A stretch of DNA of 64,000 bases from CAZYJR01 sp964647905. GTDB taxonomy: Bacteria; Desulfobacterota; DSM-4660; Desulfatiglandales; HGW-15. The DNA lies in assembly GCA_964647905.1 (NCBI GenBank), contig CAZYJR010000016.1, positions 12,468 to 76,467 of the forward strand. The letters run 5' to 3'. The stretch's first letter is position 1; the number at the start of each line of letters is the position of its first letter. This document shows, piece by piece, positions 1-9,454 of the stretch. Below the pieces are notes generated by a model. The model worked only from the letters and a program-made list of their open reading frames with translations, had not been told where the DNA came from and searched no databases. Position numbers and translations under genes: made by a program.

Positions 1-161
1 CGGCGCCCAAGGGGCGGAAGCTGGACAAAGGCATAGAGATCGCCGGCCGCATGATCCGCAGAATCCGGGACGAGGGCATGTGTGACGGCGTTCACATAAT
101 GGCCATAGGAAAGGAGGAAAGGGTGCCGGAGATCATGGAGGCTGCGGGCCTCACGGACTGA
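1..161 (+). CDS. metF: Methylenetetrahydrofolate reductase-like protein, 3' end only
   Basis: The reading frame is open from base 3 to the TGA at 159-161, so the start lies left of the window. The last 52 residues include GVHIMAIGKEERVPEIMEAAGL, which matches the C-terminal end of the MetF proteins at 2815-3753 and 16329-17258 (VHLMAIEWEHRVPEIAERAG in one of them). MetF folds as a TIM barrel and reduces methylene-tetrahydrofolate; in this C-terminal helix the family reads the same way. The gene points toward the transporter at 166-1242 with only four bases between their stop codons. It is an additional metF-like copy on the opposite strand from the others. Confidence 0.75.
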   Translation, partial: APKGRKLDKGIEIAGRMIRRIRDEGMCDGVHIMAIGKEERVPEIMEAAGLTD

Positions 162-165
162 ACCC

Positions 166-1242
166 TTATTCCTGGTCGTCCCGGGGCCCCTTCTCTTTTG
201 CCCCGGCCCCGCCTGATGCCTGCGCCGCGGGGGCTGATCCCGAGCCCAGGAGTATGGCCGCCCGTCTGGTGTCCTCCCCGCTCTCCAGCCAGATCTTCAC
301 TATCATGGTCAGGGGCACGGAAAGGAGCATGCCCATGGGACCCAGGACCCAACCCCAAAAGACCAAGGAGAGGAACACCACCAGGGTGGAAAGCCCCAAT
401 CCCCGCCCCATGAAGCGCGGCTCCAGTATGCTCCCGAAGACCATGTTCACCACCAGGTAGCCCAGGACCGTGAGGAGCGAGGGTCCCAGGCCCAACTGGA
501 CCAGGGCGAGGAGCGAGGCCGGCACCGCGGCTATGATCGAACCTATGTTGGGTATATAGTTCAGGGCGAAGGCCAGGACCCCCCAAAGGATAGGGTAGTC
601 CACCCCCAGGATCACCAGCCACAGCCAGATCCCCACGCCGGTGAGCAGGCTGAAAATGGTCTTGATGGCCAGGTAGCGGTTGAGGCTCTCCAGGAATCCG
701 CCCAGTCTGGGCATGGAGTCCTCCGGGTCTTTGAGCGCCGCCTGGAGCTTGGAAGGGAACACCGAGGCCTCCAGGAGGATAAAGACCACGGTCAGGATGA
801 TCATGAAAACGTTGGTGAAAACCCCGCTTACGCCCTTGAGGGTGTTGGCCGCCAGGCCCATGGCCTTGGCCGGGTTGAAGTACTCGTCCAGGAATTTGGG
901 TGAGACCTCCAGGCCCCTTTCACTGAGCCAGGCCAGCACACCGGTGGTCTTTTCGGTCAATAGGTCCTGATAAAAGGGGAGGGACCTGTAAAAGTCCTGG
1001 AGCGAGGTCCCCAGGAACGCGGCCAGCAGCATGCCCAGGGCCAGGATCATCACCAGGACGGAAAGGACCGCCAGGAGGTCAGGCACGCCCTTTCGCTTCA
1101 ACCAGAAGAGGAGCGGGGCGCAGATGACGGCGATAAAGAGCGCCAGCAAAAACGGGACCAGGATGGAGCTGGCCGCGCGCATGCCCGATACCACGACCAC
1201 GAATGCGGCCATGCCGAAGAGTACTCTCGTGCTGGATCCCAT
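166..1242 (-). CDS. AI-2E family (UPF0118/PerM-type) membrane transporter
   Basis: The 358-residue protein has about eight hydrophobic segments, two near the N-terminus (residues 8-45), one at about 55-80, and a cluster from 145 to the C-terminus. The family signatures are visible: PNIGSIIAAVP, then EPRFMGRGLGLS, then a GP-G-LLSVPLT stretch near the end. Length is normal for the family. Members include transporters proposed to export autoinducer-2 or ions (some act as Na+/H+ antiporters), so the substrate cannot be read from the sequence. It sits downstream of the ACT-domain gene on the same strand, about 100 bases away, and converges on the metF fragment. The C-terminal 25 residues are Ala/Gly-rich and charged, probably cytoplasmic. 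Confidence 0.85.
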   Translation of the reverse strand: MGSSTRVLFGMAAFVVVVSGMRAASSILVPFLLALFIAVICAPLLFWLKRKGVPDLLAVLSVLVMILALGMLLAAFLGTSLQDFYRSLPFYQDLLTEKTTGVLAWLSERGLEVSPKFLDEYFNPAKAMGLAANTLKGVSGVFTNVFMIILTVVFILLEASVFPSKLQAALKDPEDSMPRLGGFLESLNRYLAIKTIFSLLTGVGIWLWLVILGVDYPILWGVLAFALNYIPNIGSIIAAVPASLLALVQLGLGPSLLTVLGYLVVNMVFGSILEPRFMGRGLGLSTLVVFLSLVFWGWVLGPMGMLLSVPLTMIVKIWLESGEDTRRAAILLGSGSAPAAQASGGAGAKEKGPRDDQE

Positions 1243-1347
1243 TTAGCTCCGCCCCTTTCTCTCCCGGGTCGACTTGCTCTTGAACAAAGACTGGATGTTA
1301 CAGGAACTCAGGCGGGGCCGCAAGCACGGGGCGAGTTTCCCCTAGGC

Positions 1348-2370
1348 TCATATTCGGTTGACCTCAGGGACCTCGAAGCAGCTCAAGACCGCCTCCACCG
1401 AGGGATCCAGGTCCTCTTCGGCCACCGCTCCCACTATGGAAGCCACAGTGCAGTTGAGGGCGATGGGACTTACCCCCCGATCCTCCATGGCGCATACCAG
1501 GTCCCGGATGATGCCGTACCTGTCGCCGAAGTGGGGACCGTTCATGAAAAAAACACCAGAAGGCAAAGAAGGGGCGAATTCGGCTCCTGGTATGTCCCCG
1601 GCGGCAAAGGGCCGGGCGGCGGTTCGATCCTGATGCTCCGGACGGCAAAAGACCAGGTGCTCGGTACCATCCGTCGCCCCCGGGCCCGATGTCAACAAGG
1701 TGAGAGAGGAGGCGGCCCTACCCAGGGAGCAAAGGGCCGTGCCGGTCTCCTCCAGGGCGGAGCAAGGCACCCGCCCCCGGATCAGGGACTGCCCCCGGCC
1801 GCAGGTGAGTCCGTAGACCTTGGGTCTCTTCTCTTGATAAGAGGCCACGACCTCCTTGTAGAGCTCTTCCTTTCCCTTTTGAGCGGCCTTCCAGTCCTCC
1901 GGGGTGCGGTAAGCGCTGAAGCTGAAGGCCTTGAACAGATCCCGGCCGGCGCAGTCCAGGTCCTTCTCCGGGATTATCACTGATATTGCCGAGGGCGAGT
2001 TGGCGGCCCCCTTGACCCGGATCCCCCTGCGACCCAGGAGCCGGAAGAGATCCCCGGCCACCGTTGGATCCCCGCGATGGGGGAAGAGCGACATGATCGC
2101 ACAATCCCCGCAGCCGCCGTCTGCCTCGACCGCGCCCGCCCCGGCGGCCAGGGACTCGAGTGCGCGCCGGGAGTCGTTGTGCGCGCTGAGGGTCACGCTC
2201 CAGCAGGGGCCGTCCCGAGCCAGCGTCACATAGGGCAGGTTGATCTTCTCCCCGGCCGCGGCCTTGAAGAGATCCGCAGGTGAGCATGCTCCTTCCCGCG
2301 TAAAGAGCAGTCTGAGCGCGGCCACCTCCTTCAGGACCTTGAACCCGTTAAGCCTGGTCAGGGAGCCCAT
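1348..2370 (-). CDS. ACT-domain protein of unknown role
   Basis: The 340-residue protein has no catalytic domain I recognise. Around residues 90-150 lies a segment typical of an ACT fold (hydrophobic strand, PHRGDPTVAGDLFRLL helix, GIRVKGAANSPSAISVII strand-turn-strand), and a second related segment is at the C-terminus (GPHFGDRYGIIRDLVCAMED then SPIALNCTVASIVGAV). Paired ACT units like these occur at the ends of aspartokinases and in stand-alone amino-acid-binding regulators. The middle part, 170-270, is not recognised and contains an isolated GLTCGRGQSLI motif. The gene follows the receiver gene at 2399-2782 with a 28-base gap and is probably in the same transcript as metF module 1. A ligand-sensing role is inference. 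Confidence 0.55.
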   Translation of the reverse strand: MGSLTRLNGFKVLKEVAALRLLFTREGACSPADLFKAAAGEKINLPYVTLARDGPCWSVTLSAHNDSRRALESLAAGAGAVEADGGCGDCAIMSLFPHRGDPTVAGDLFRLLGRRGIRVKGAANSPSAISVIIPEKDLDCAGRDLFKAFSFSAYRTPEDWKAAQKGKEELYKEVVASYQEKRPKVYGLTCGRGQSLIRGRVPCSALEETGTALCSLGRAASSLTLLTSGPGATDGTEHLVFCRPEHQDRTAARPFAAGDIPGAEFAPSLPSGVFFMNGPHFGDRYGIIRDLVCAMEDRGVSPIALNCTVASIVGAVAEEDLDPSVEAVLSCFEVPEVNRI

Positions 2371-2398
2371 ATCCGGAAGATCAGGACCCTTTGGAGGG

Positions 2399-2782
2399 TC
2401 ACTCCAGGAAGCCCTGGACCACCTTCCACAGGGTCTCCGTGTCCACTGGCTTGGGGATGTACTCGTCCGCTTCCGTGCTCATGCCGTCCGCATGGGTATA
2501 GCGGGTGCTGGGGACCGCCTCTCCCACAGCGGTGAGGAGCACCACCGGGATATCCCGGGTCTCCTCGGAGGCCTTGAGCTCGGAGCATAGGACATAGCCG
2601 TCCTTCCGGGGCATCATGATGTCCAGGACGATGAGGTCCGGGCGGCGTTCCTTGATGGCCTCCTCGCCTTCCACGCCGTCATATGCACGCCCCACCTCGC
2701 AGCCCTTGCTCTCCAGCATCATGGCCAGGGTTTCCACCAGATCGGGATCGTCGTCAACAACCAGGATATACTTCTGAGACAT
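2399..2782 (-). CDS. Single-domain response regulator (CheY-like receiver)
   Basis: The 127-residue protein is a complete receiver domain with no output domain. The acidic pocket DDD at residues 10-12, the phosphoacceptor Asp54 in LDIMMP, the switch Thr84 in LLTA and Lys111 in PKPVD are all present. The stretch between Thr84 and Lys111 is longer than in CheY. A strong ribosome site (GAGGAGG) sits eight bases before the ATG. It lies between metF and the ACT-domain gene in the same direction, so it is probably co-transcribed with module 1. The partner kinase may be one of those at 12.3-15.8 kb, but nothing in the sequence proves this. Confidence 0.88.
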   Translation of the reverse strand: MSQKYILVVDDDPDLVETLAMMLESKGCEVGRAYDGVEGEEAIKERRPDLIVLDIMMPRKDGYVLCSELKASEETRDIPVVLLTAVGEAVPSTRYTHADGMSTEADEYIPKPVDTETLWKVVQGFLE

Positions 2783-2814
2783 GGCTCTCCTCCTCTAGAA
2801 GTTCGTGGGCCGGA

Positions 2815-3753
2815 TCAGTCCCGGAGCTCGGGCCTGGGGTAAAGGCCGCTCCGCTCCACTATCTCCGGGACTTTTTCCTCCCATTCTATGGCCATTACAT
2901 GGAATCCGCGGACCCCTTCGACCTCCTTCAGGCGCTGTATGGTCTCCACGCATATGTCTATTCCTTCTTGTGCCTGCTTTTCCTTGGGAACCCCGCTCAT
3001 CCTCTTTACCACCTCGTCCGGGACGTCCATTCCCGGGACACGGTTCTTCATGTACTTGGCCATGCCCGCCGATTTGAGCGGGGTGACGCCGGCCAGTATG
3101 GCCACCTTTTCGTGGAGGCCCCGGTCCCTGGCCATGGACAGCCACTCCTCGAACTTGTCCAGGTTGTATATGCACTGGGTCTGGATGAACTCCGCCCCGG
3201 CGGTCGCCTTCTTGGCCAACCTGGGCACCCTTATCTCAAAGGGGTCGGCAAAGGGGTTGGCCGCGGCGCCCACGAACATCCTCGGCGGGCGTACGATAGG
3301 GTCCCCGCCCAGGAAGCAACCCTGGTCCCGCATCCGGCGAACGGTCTGTATCAGTTGAATGGAGTCTATGTCAAAGACGTTCTGCCCCTGCGGATTGTCC
3401 CCGAACTTCTGGTGATCGCCGGAGAGGCAAAGGATGTTGTGAATGTCAAAGGAGGCCGCTCCCAGGATATCGCTCTGGATGGCTATCCGGTTCCTGTCCC
3501 GCACCACCATCTGGAGCACCGGGTCTATGCCCATGCCCTTGAGGTGAATACACGACGCCAGACTGCACAGTCGTGTCACGGAAGTCTGGTTGTCCGTGAT
3601 ATTGATGGCATCCACGTGATTCCGGATCATCTCCGCCTTTTTTCGGATCTCTCCGGCGTCGCTCCCACGGGGAGGCCCGCACTCCGAGGTCACCGCCACG
3701 TGACCGGCGGCAAGCACTTTTTCCAGTCTGCTGGGCGTGTTCACTTCACTCAT
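2815..3753 (-). CDS. metF: Methylenetetrahydrofolate reductase (module 1)
   Basis: This 312-residue TIM-barrel protein belongs to the MetF family, which reduces methylene-tetrahydrofolate to methyl-tetrahydrofolate in the Wood-Ljungdahl pathway (or the reverse in acetate- or syntroph-type oxidation). Visible family landmarks are ITDNQTS near residue 52, RDRNR near 84, LCLSGDH near 108, FVGAAANPF, FIQTQCIYN and GVTPLKSAGMA. The start overlaps the metV stop by four bases, the classic coupling seen with MetFV enzymes. It is close to the copy at 16329-17258 over its whole length. In acetogens MetF works in a complex with MetV, HdrA and MvhD; the same neighbours here suggest the same. The electron donor is not established by the sequence. 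Confidence 0.9.
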   Translation of the reverse strand: MSEVNTPSRLEKVLAAGHVAVTSECGPPRGSDAGEIRKKAEMIRNHVDAINITDNQTSVTRLCSLASCIHLKGMGIDPVLQMVVRDRNRIAIQSDILGAASFDIHNILCLSGDHQKFGDNPQGQNVFDIDSIQLIQTVRRMRDQGCFLGGDPIVRPPRMFVGAAANPFADPFEIRVPRLAKKATAGAEFIQTQCIYNLDKFEEWLSMARDRGLHEKVAILAGVTPLKSAGMAKYMKNRVPGMDVPDEVVKRMSGVPKEKQAQEGIDICVETIQRLKEVEGVRGFHVMAIEWEEKVPEIVERSGLYPRPELRD

Positions 3754-4418
3754 TGCCTCACGTCCTCCCGTATGACCCTGCGCGGCCCCCCGGCCCGCTC
3801 GGTGGACCAGTCCTTGATGGGCATCAGACGTTCATAGTCTTCCATGCGCCCCAGCTCCTTGAGCCGATCTACTATGAGCTGCCAGCCGCAGTCCAGGTCC
3901 TTGTCTATCTCGCACTTTCCCCGTGTGGATCCGCCGCAGGGACCGTTAAAGAGCCGTTTGGCGCACCGCGACACCGGGCATATCCCACCGGTGTACGCCA
4001 GGATGCATTGGCCGCAGCCCTGGCACCGCTCGCTCCAGATCCCTCTTTCCTCCGTCACTCCCATGAAGCAGGTGTCCACACCGGGCAAGACCGGGGTCTG
4101 GAAGTACTTCTCGGCCATGAACTGGACCCCGACACCGCAGGCAAGGGAGAGCAAGGCGTCATACCGGTCCACACGGTCCCGGATCTCCTCCAGGTACTCG
4201 TGGTCGCATTGTCTCTCCAGGGTCACCTCTTCCACCTGAGGCCTGCGGCCCTGGTTCATGAAGTGCATGCGAAGCGCGGATGCGAGCACCGCCACCTCTT
4301 TTCGCCCGCCCGCTTCGCACACGGTGACGCATTCATTGCAACCCACCACCAGGAGTTTGTCCACCGCTCCGACGGACTCCACGAGCTCCTCTATGGGTTT
4401 CTGTTTGGCCACTATCAT
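3750..4418 (-). CDS. metV: MetV-like zinc/iron-sulfur partner of MetF (module 1)
   Basis: I take the ATG at 4418 (MIVAKQKPIEE) because a GGGAGG ribosome site lies just before it and the second copy at 17255-17923 starts with the same residues and has the same length, 222. Two cysteine groups are visible: CNECVTVC at residues 27-34 and a dense C-terminal set, CQGCGQC then CPVSRC then GPCGG, from about 145 to 175. These match the MetV/MTHFR-C type protein that pairs with MetF and carries Zn or [4Fe-4S]. It would carry electrons between HdrA/MvhD and the flavin of MetF. The 3' end overlaps the metF start. A 78-base gap separates it from mvhD. Confidence 0.85.
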   Translation of the reverse strand: MIVAKQKPIEELVESVGAVDKLLVVGCNECVTVCEAGGRKEVAVLASALRMHFMNQGRRPQVEEVTLERQCDHEYLEEIRDRVDRYDALLSLACGVGVQFMAEKYFQTPVLPGVDTCFMGVTEERGIWSERCQGCGQCILAYTGGICPVSRCAKRLFNGPCGGSTRGKCEIDKDLDCGWQLIVDRLKELGRMEDYERLMPIKDWSTERAGGPRRVIREDVRQ

Positions 4419-4496
4419 ATCCCCAACCTCCCTAGGAAAAGGGCCGAGCAAGCCGGCTGCGACCCTCGAATCTCGTCTCACAGGGCCGGCTCATCA

Positions 4497-4925
4497 TCAG
4501 GCGGCCCGCTCCTTCAGCGCCCCCCTTATGGGATTGGGACCCAACTCCCGGATCTTTTCGGTCATCTCCCGGGCAAAGGCCACGAACCTGGGCGCCTCGC
4601 TGGAGGACAGGTTGTACATGGCCACCCGGCCGCCTCCGATCCCGATCCGATCCAAGATCTCCTGCGCCTTCTCAACACGCTTCCTGGCCCGTATATTTCC
4701 TTTTTCATACCTGCATTCACCCTCCAGGCAGCCCAGGACGTACACCCCGTCCGCCCCGCGCTCAAAGGCCCGGAGGATGTGGATGATGTCCACCTTGCCG
4801 GTGCAGGGCACGCTGATTATCCTGATGCTTCCCGGGTACTGAAGCCGCATGGAACCTGCCAGGTCCGCAGCGGTGTACCCTCAAGCCTGGCAGCAGAACG
4901 CCACTATTATAGGGAATCCCTCCAT
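4497..4925 (-). CDS. mvhD: MvhD-type iron-sulfur subunit, selenoprotein (module 1)
   Basis: The frame runs from the ATG at 4925, which shares one base with the hdrA stop (TGATG), to 4497 and contains one in-frame TGA at 4881-4883 (residue 15). The peptide around it reads AFCCQA-U-GYTAADLAGS. MvhD/VhuD proteins have a Cys or Sec exactly here (FCC-x2-C/U-x-Y), and known VhuD proteins are selenoproteins. Further conserved cysteines are at about residues 41, 66 and 71. Reading the TGA as a stop would leave a 14-residue peptide and destroy the cluster-binding motif. Total length is 142, normal for the family. MvhD carries a [2Fe-2S] cluster and passes electrons to HdrA. A hairpin follows the TGA directly. 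Confidence 0.88.
4852..4866 (-). promoter_or_regulatory. Candidate bacterial SECIS hairpin in mvhD (module 1)
   Basis: On the coding strand a stem GGACC/GGTTC (one G-U pair) closes a five-base loop TGGCA. The loop occupies bases 20-24 after the TGA, in the distance range of bacterial SECIS elements, and has G at its second position. The same 20-base run (GCTGCGGACCTGGCAGGTTC) follows the TGA in the other mvhD copy. Confidence 0.55.
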
Positions 4926-7900
4926 CAGAGCACTCCTTGGAGCAAGGCGTCCACCTTGCTCAACACCAGTTCGTCTTCATACCAGCTCAGTTGAATCACT
5001 TTGGCCGGGCACTCGGCCGCGCATATACCGCACCCGCGGCACAGGGCCGGGTCTATCTCGCTCACCCCGTTCTCATTGATCCTGGGCACCCCCCAAGGGC
5101 AGGAGCGCACGCAGACCAGGCAGGCTGCGCAGTGATCCTGGTCCACCTTGGAGGTCACCACCGAGAGGGTGAGGTCCTTCTGGGAAAGGAAGGCGCCGGC
5201 CCGTGCAGAGGCGGCCATGGCCTGGCTCAGGGTCTCGGAGACCAGCTTGGGGCCCTGGGCCGTGCCGCAGACAAACACGCCTTCCGCCGCCATGTCCACC
5301 GGCCTCAGCTTGACATGGGCCTCCATGAAGTAGCCGTCCTCATTGCGGGCGAGCTTGAGTATGGAGGCCAGCTCGTCGGTGTCCGCCGCCCTCATGCCGG
5401 CGCTGAGCACCAGGGCGTCCGGGGAGACCGAGATGCGTCTTTCCAGAATATGGTCCTTGAAGACCACCTTGAGGGAGTCGCCCTCGGCAGCCGCCTCGGG
5501 CGGGTCTTCAGGGTCGTACTGGAAGAAGAGCACGCCCCTGCGGCGGGCCTCGGTATAGTACTCCTCCATGAGGCCGTAGGTGCGCATGTCGCGGTACAGG
5601 ATGTACACCTTGGCCTCCGGGTTGAGGTCCTTTATGTGGAGGGCGTTCTTGACCGCGCTCTGGCAGCAGATGCGGGAGCAGTTGGGGTTTTCCTCGCTGC
5701 GCGAGCCCACGCACTGTATCATTACCACCTCGTTGAGGTCCTCGGCGCCGGAGAGCTCCAGGCGCCGGCCGAGCTCGATCTGGGTCATGACCCTGGGATT
5801 CTCGCCGTAGAGGTACTCGGCGGGCGAGTACTCGTTCGCGCCGGTGGCGACCACCACCACCCCGTGTTCTATCTTCCTCTCGTACATGCCCGGTCCCACC
5901 AGGACCTCTGTGGTGAAGTTCCCCTTGAACCCCCCGAATCCCACGATCAGGGCCTCGGTCAATACCTGTACGCCTTCGTATTCATGAACCCGCTCCACCA
6001 GCTCTTTCAGGTGGGTTTGTATGTCCGCGCCTTCTATGGTGGTGGTAAGGGAGCGCGCGAGCCCGCCCAACTGGGCTTCCTTCTCCACCAGGACCACTTC
6101 GAAGCCCTGGTCCGCCAGGCCCAGGGCGGCGGTCATCCCGCCCAGACCCCCGCCCACCACCAGGGCCCGCCGGTTCAGGGGGATCCTCTTTTCCTTGAGC
6201 GGGCGGAGCAGTCCGGCCCGGGCCGCGGCCATGCGGACCAGGTCCTTGGCCTTTTCCGTCGCGGTCTCGGGATCGTCGCCGTGGACCCATGAGTCCTGGT
6301 TGCGGATATTGGCCATTTCCAGGAGGTACCTGTTGAGCCCAGAGTCCTGGATGGTCTCCTGGAACAGGGGCTCGTGGGTCATGGGCGAGCACGCGGCAAT
6401 CACTACCCGGTTGAGCCCTTGCTCGTCTATGGCCTTCTTGATGTTCTCCTGGGTGTCCTGGGAGCAAGTGAAAAGGTTCTGGTCGGTGTAGACCACGCCG
6501 GGAAGGCCGGATGCATACTCGGTCAGTGCGGGCACGTCCACCACACCGCCGATATTGGAGCCGCAGTTGCATACAAAGACTCCTATGCGCGGCTCCTCGG
6601 TTGAGACGTCCCGCTCCTCCGGGATCTCCTTTGTCTTGGCCTCCATGCCCCTGGCCTGCCTGAGCACCCCCATGACCGCACAGGACGCCGCGCCGGCCTC
6701 CACCACGGAAGAGGGGATGTCCTTGGGGCCGGTGACCAGCCCCCCGGCATAGATTCCGGCCCTGGAGGTCTCCACCGGCCTGAACGGCGAGGTCCGGGCG
6801 AATCCGTCGGGGGTCAGATCCACGCCCATTCGCCGCAGGGTTTCCATGGTGTCGGGGTCCGCCTCCAGGCCGACGCTCAGGACCACCATATCAAAGGTCT
6901 CTTCAGCAGGAAGGCCGCCTGCTTCCTCATCCAGGTACTGGAGGGTCAGACCGCCGGTGCCGGGGTCCGGGTCTACCGTGTGGACCCGGGTCCTCAGGAA
7001 TCTCACCCCGTAGGTCTCCCGCGCCTGGTTGTAGTAGAGCTCGTAGTTCTTGCCGAAGGTGCGCATGTCCATGTAAAAGACCGTGCAATCCAGGTCCTTC
7101 CCCGCATGCTCCTTGGCGATCACCGCCTGCTTGACCGCATACATGCAGCATACGGCCGAGCAGTACCCGTGGTCGCACCGGTTTATGTCGCGCGAGCCCA
7201 CGCACTGGAGCCAGGCTATCTTTCGAGGCTCCCGGTGGTCGGACATTCGCACCAGGTGCCCCATGGTGGGCCCCGAGGCGGACAGGATCCGCTCGAACTC
7301 CAGGGTGGTCACCACGTTCGGGTGCCCTGCGTAGCCGTAGGTCTCGAATCTCGATGGGTCGAACGGGCGGAATCCGGTGGAAAGAATGATGGAGCCCACC
7401 TGGAGCTCGGCCTGCTCCTGTTTCTGGGCGTGGGTCTCCAGGGTGACCGCACCGGGTCCGCATGCACTGACGCATTGGAAGCACTCGCAGCAGTAGCCGC
7501 AGTTGATGCAGCGGGCCGCCTCGCGGCTCCCCGCCTCCGGGTCATAGCCGAGCTCCACCTCTTCGAACCCGGCCTTCCGGCGTTCGAGCTCGAGCTCGGG
7601 CATGGGCTCGCGGGCCGCCCCGGGCTCAAGCTCGGGTATGGGCCGGTAGTTTCCTCCCTCCACCGGTCCTTTCGGCCTGGGGGACCGGCCCTCGCTCAGG
7701 TCTATGCCTTCCAGATAGCGCACGATGGATTCGGCCGCTTCATACCCCGCGGCCACCGCGGTGATGGCGATGTCCGGCCCTGACTGGAGGTCCCCGCCGG
7801 CAAAGACCCCGTCCCTGCCCGTGGCCCAGGTGACCGGATCAACCTCCACCGTGCCCCAGCGGGTGAAGGTAAGCCCGTCCACGTCTTCCAGGCCTTTGGG

Positions 7901-9391
7901 GTCCGGTCGCTGTCCTATGGCCGGTATGAGCTGATCTATATCGATCCTGAAGTCACTGCCTTCCACCGGCACCGGCCTGCGCCGCCCTGACTGGTCGGGC
8001 TCGCCCAGCTCCATGCGGACCAGGCCCAGACCGCTGACCTTGCCGTCGCTCACCAGGACTGCCGTGGGGGCGGCCAGGTAGGTGATCTCTACGCCCTCGG
8101 CCTCGGCCGCCGAGACCTCTTCCTCCCATGCAGGCATCTCCGCCCGGGTGCGGCGGTATATAATATGGACCTCGGCCGCTCCGAGTCTGACTGCGGACCG
8201 GGCCACGTCCACCGCCACGTTACCGCCGCCTATGACGGCGACCCTGTTCCCCACGGGCGGCCGGCCTTGGAGATTGACCTCTCTCAGGAAATCCACTCCT
8301 TGTCTGACGCCTTCGGCCTCTTCTCCGGGTATACCGAGCTTCATTCCCTGATGGGCGCCGGTCGCCAGGTACACCGCCTCGTAGCCGTCCCGCAAGAGCC
8401 CGTCCACTGTGACGTCTCTGCCAAGGGCGGTGTTGGTCCGGATCTCCACCCCCAGGTCCTTGATGACCTCGATCTCTTGGTCCAGTATACGGCGGGGCAG
8501 CCGGTGGTCGGGGATTCCCACCCTGAGCATGCCGCCCGGCTTGGGCAGGGCCTCGAACACGGTTGAAAGAACGCCCCTCAAGGCCAGGTGATACGCCGCT
8601 GAAAGGCCTGCGGGGCCCGAGCCTATGACCGCCACCCTCGCCTCCCCGGCCGTGGTCTTTCGGCCGTGGATCAGGCGGGGGTCGTGGGAGTCGGCAGCCA
8701 GGCGCTTGAGGTCCCTAATGGCCACGGGCTGGTCCAGCTCGCCCCTCCGGCAGGCCTCCTCGCAGGGGTGGGGGCATATGCGGCCCAGGACCCCGGGCAG
8801 GGGGAGCCGCTCCATGATCAGGCGAAGGGCCTCCTCATACTTTCCCAGGCCCACCAGTTGCACATAGGCCTGGACATTTATGCCAGCCGGGCAGGCCAGC
8901 CGGCAGGGCGCGCGATCCGCCTTTTCAACGGCGAATGCGCCTGGAATCGCTTGGGGGTATTTCTTATAGGCCGCCTTTCGCTTGGCCAGTCCCTGATCGT
9001 GGATGCTGGGCAGCTCCACCGGGCACGCCTCTGCACAGTCCCCGCAGCCGGTGCACAGGGAGGTGTCGATATACCTGGGCTTCCTGCTGACCGTTACCCT
9101 GAAGGCGCCCGGGTCCCCCTCCACCTTTTCCACCTCGGTGTTGGTAAGCAGCTCTATATTCAAATGCCGGCCGACCTCGACCAGTCTCGGTGAGATGATT
9201 CACATGGCGCAGTCGTTGGTGGGAAAGGTCTTGTCCAGCTCGCTCATCACCCCGCCGATCGCAGAGGCCTTTTCCACCAGGTATACGTAGTAGCCGGAGT
9301 TCGCCAAATCCAGGGCTGACTGCATTCCTGCTATGCCGCCCCCCACCACCATGACCGATCCGGATCCCTTGGTCAGTGTTCCCTCGTTCAT
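4925..9391 (-). CDS. hdrA: Giant tandem HdrA with internal GltD-like domain, selenoprotein (module 1)
   Basis: The frame runs from ATG 9391 to 4925 (1488 residues) through one TGA at 9200-9202. The peptide there is FPTNDCAM-U-IISPRLVE; the paralog at 18.5-23 kb has Cys in the same place, and methanogen HdrA selenoproteins have Sec in this motif. Order of parts: N-terminal FAD-binding HdrA segment (1-110) with Sec64; a [4Fe-4S] motif at about 113-123; a GltD-like NAD(P)/FAD domain (about 160-570) with dinucleotide motifs near 257 and 388; cysteine-rich CINCGYCCECFQC near 630; the rest of HdrA unit 1; a second HdrA unit from about 937 (GVFVCNCGSNIGG) with its own FAD motif near 1080; and two C-terminal [4Fe-4S] motifs from about 1417. 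HdrA bifurcates electrons at FAD; the GltD part suggests NAD(P)H as partner. No hdrB or hdrC is adjacent. Confidence 0.88.
9171..9190 (-). promoter_or_regulatory. Candidate bacterial SECIS hairpin in hdrA (module 1)
   Basis: After the TGA the coding strand can pair CCGA with TCGG and, inside, CT with AG, leaving the apical loop GGTCG. The GGTC lies 18-21 bases after the TGA; in E. coli fdhF, from memory, GGUC sits in the loop at nearly the same distance. Confidence 0.6.
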
Positions 9392-9454
9392 CGCCTCTTG
9401 CCTCTCCCTTGCTGTGTATTCTTTATGGTTTCCTTTTACCGGCAGCCCCTTGGA

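Noticed and set aside
4937..6292. Very long opposite-strand frames over hdrA, metF and other genes
   Set aside because: They are antisense shadows common in GC-rich genes; no motif or ribosome site supports any of them.
4881..9202. Frameshift or nonsense mutation in hdrA and mvhD
   Set aside because: Both sides are in the same frame, the TGA is at the family Sec/Cys position, and a third gene shows the same. A sequencing or pseudogene explanation would need three coincidences.
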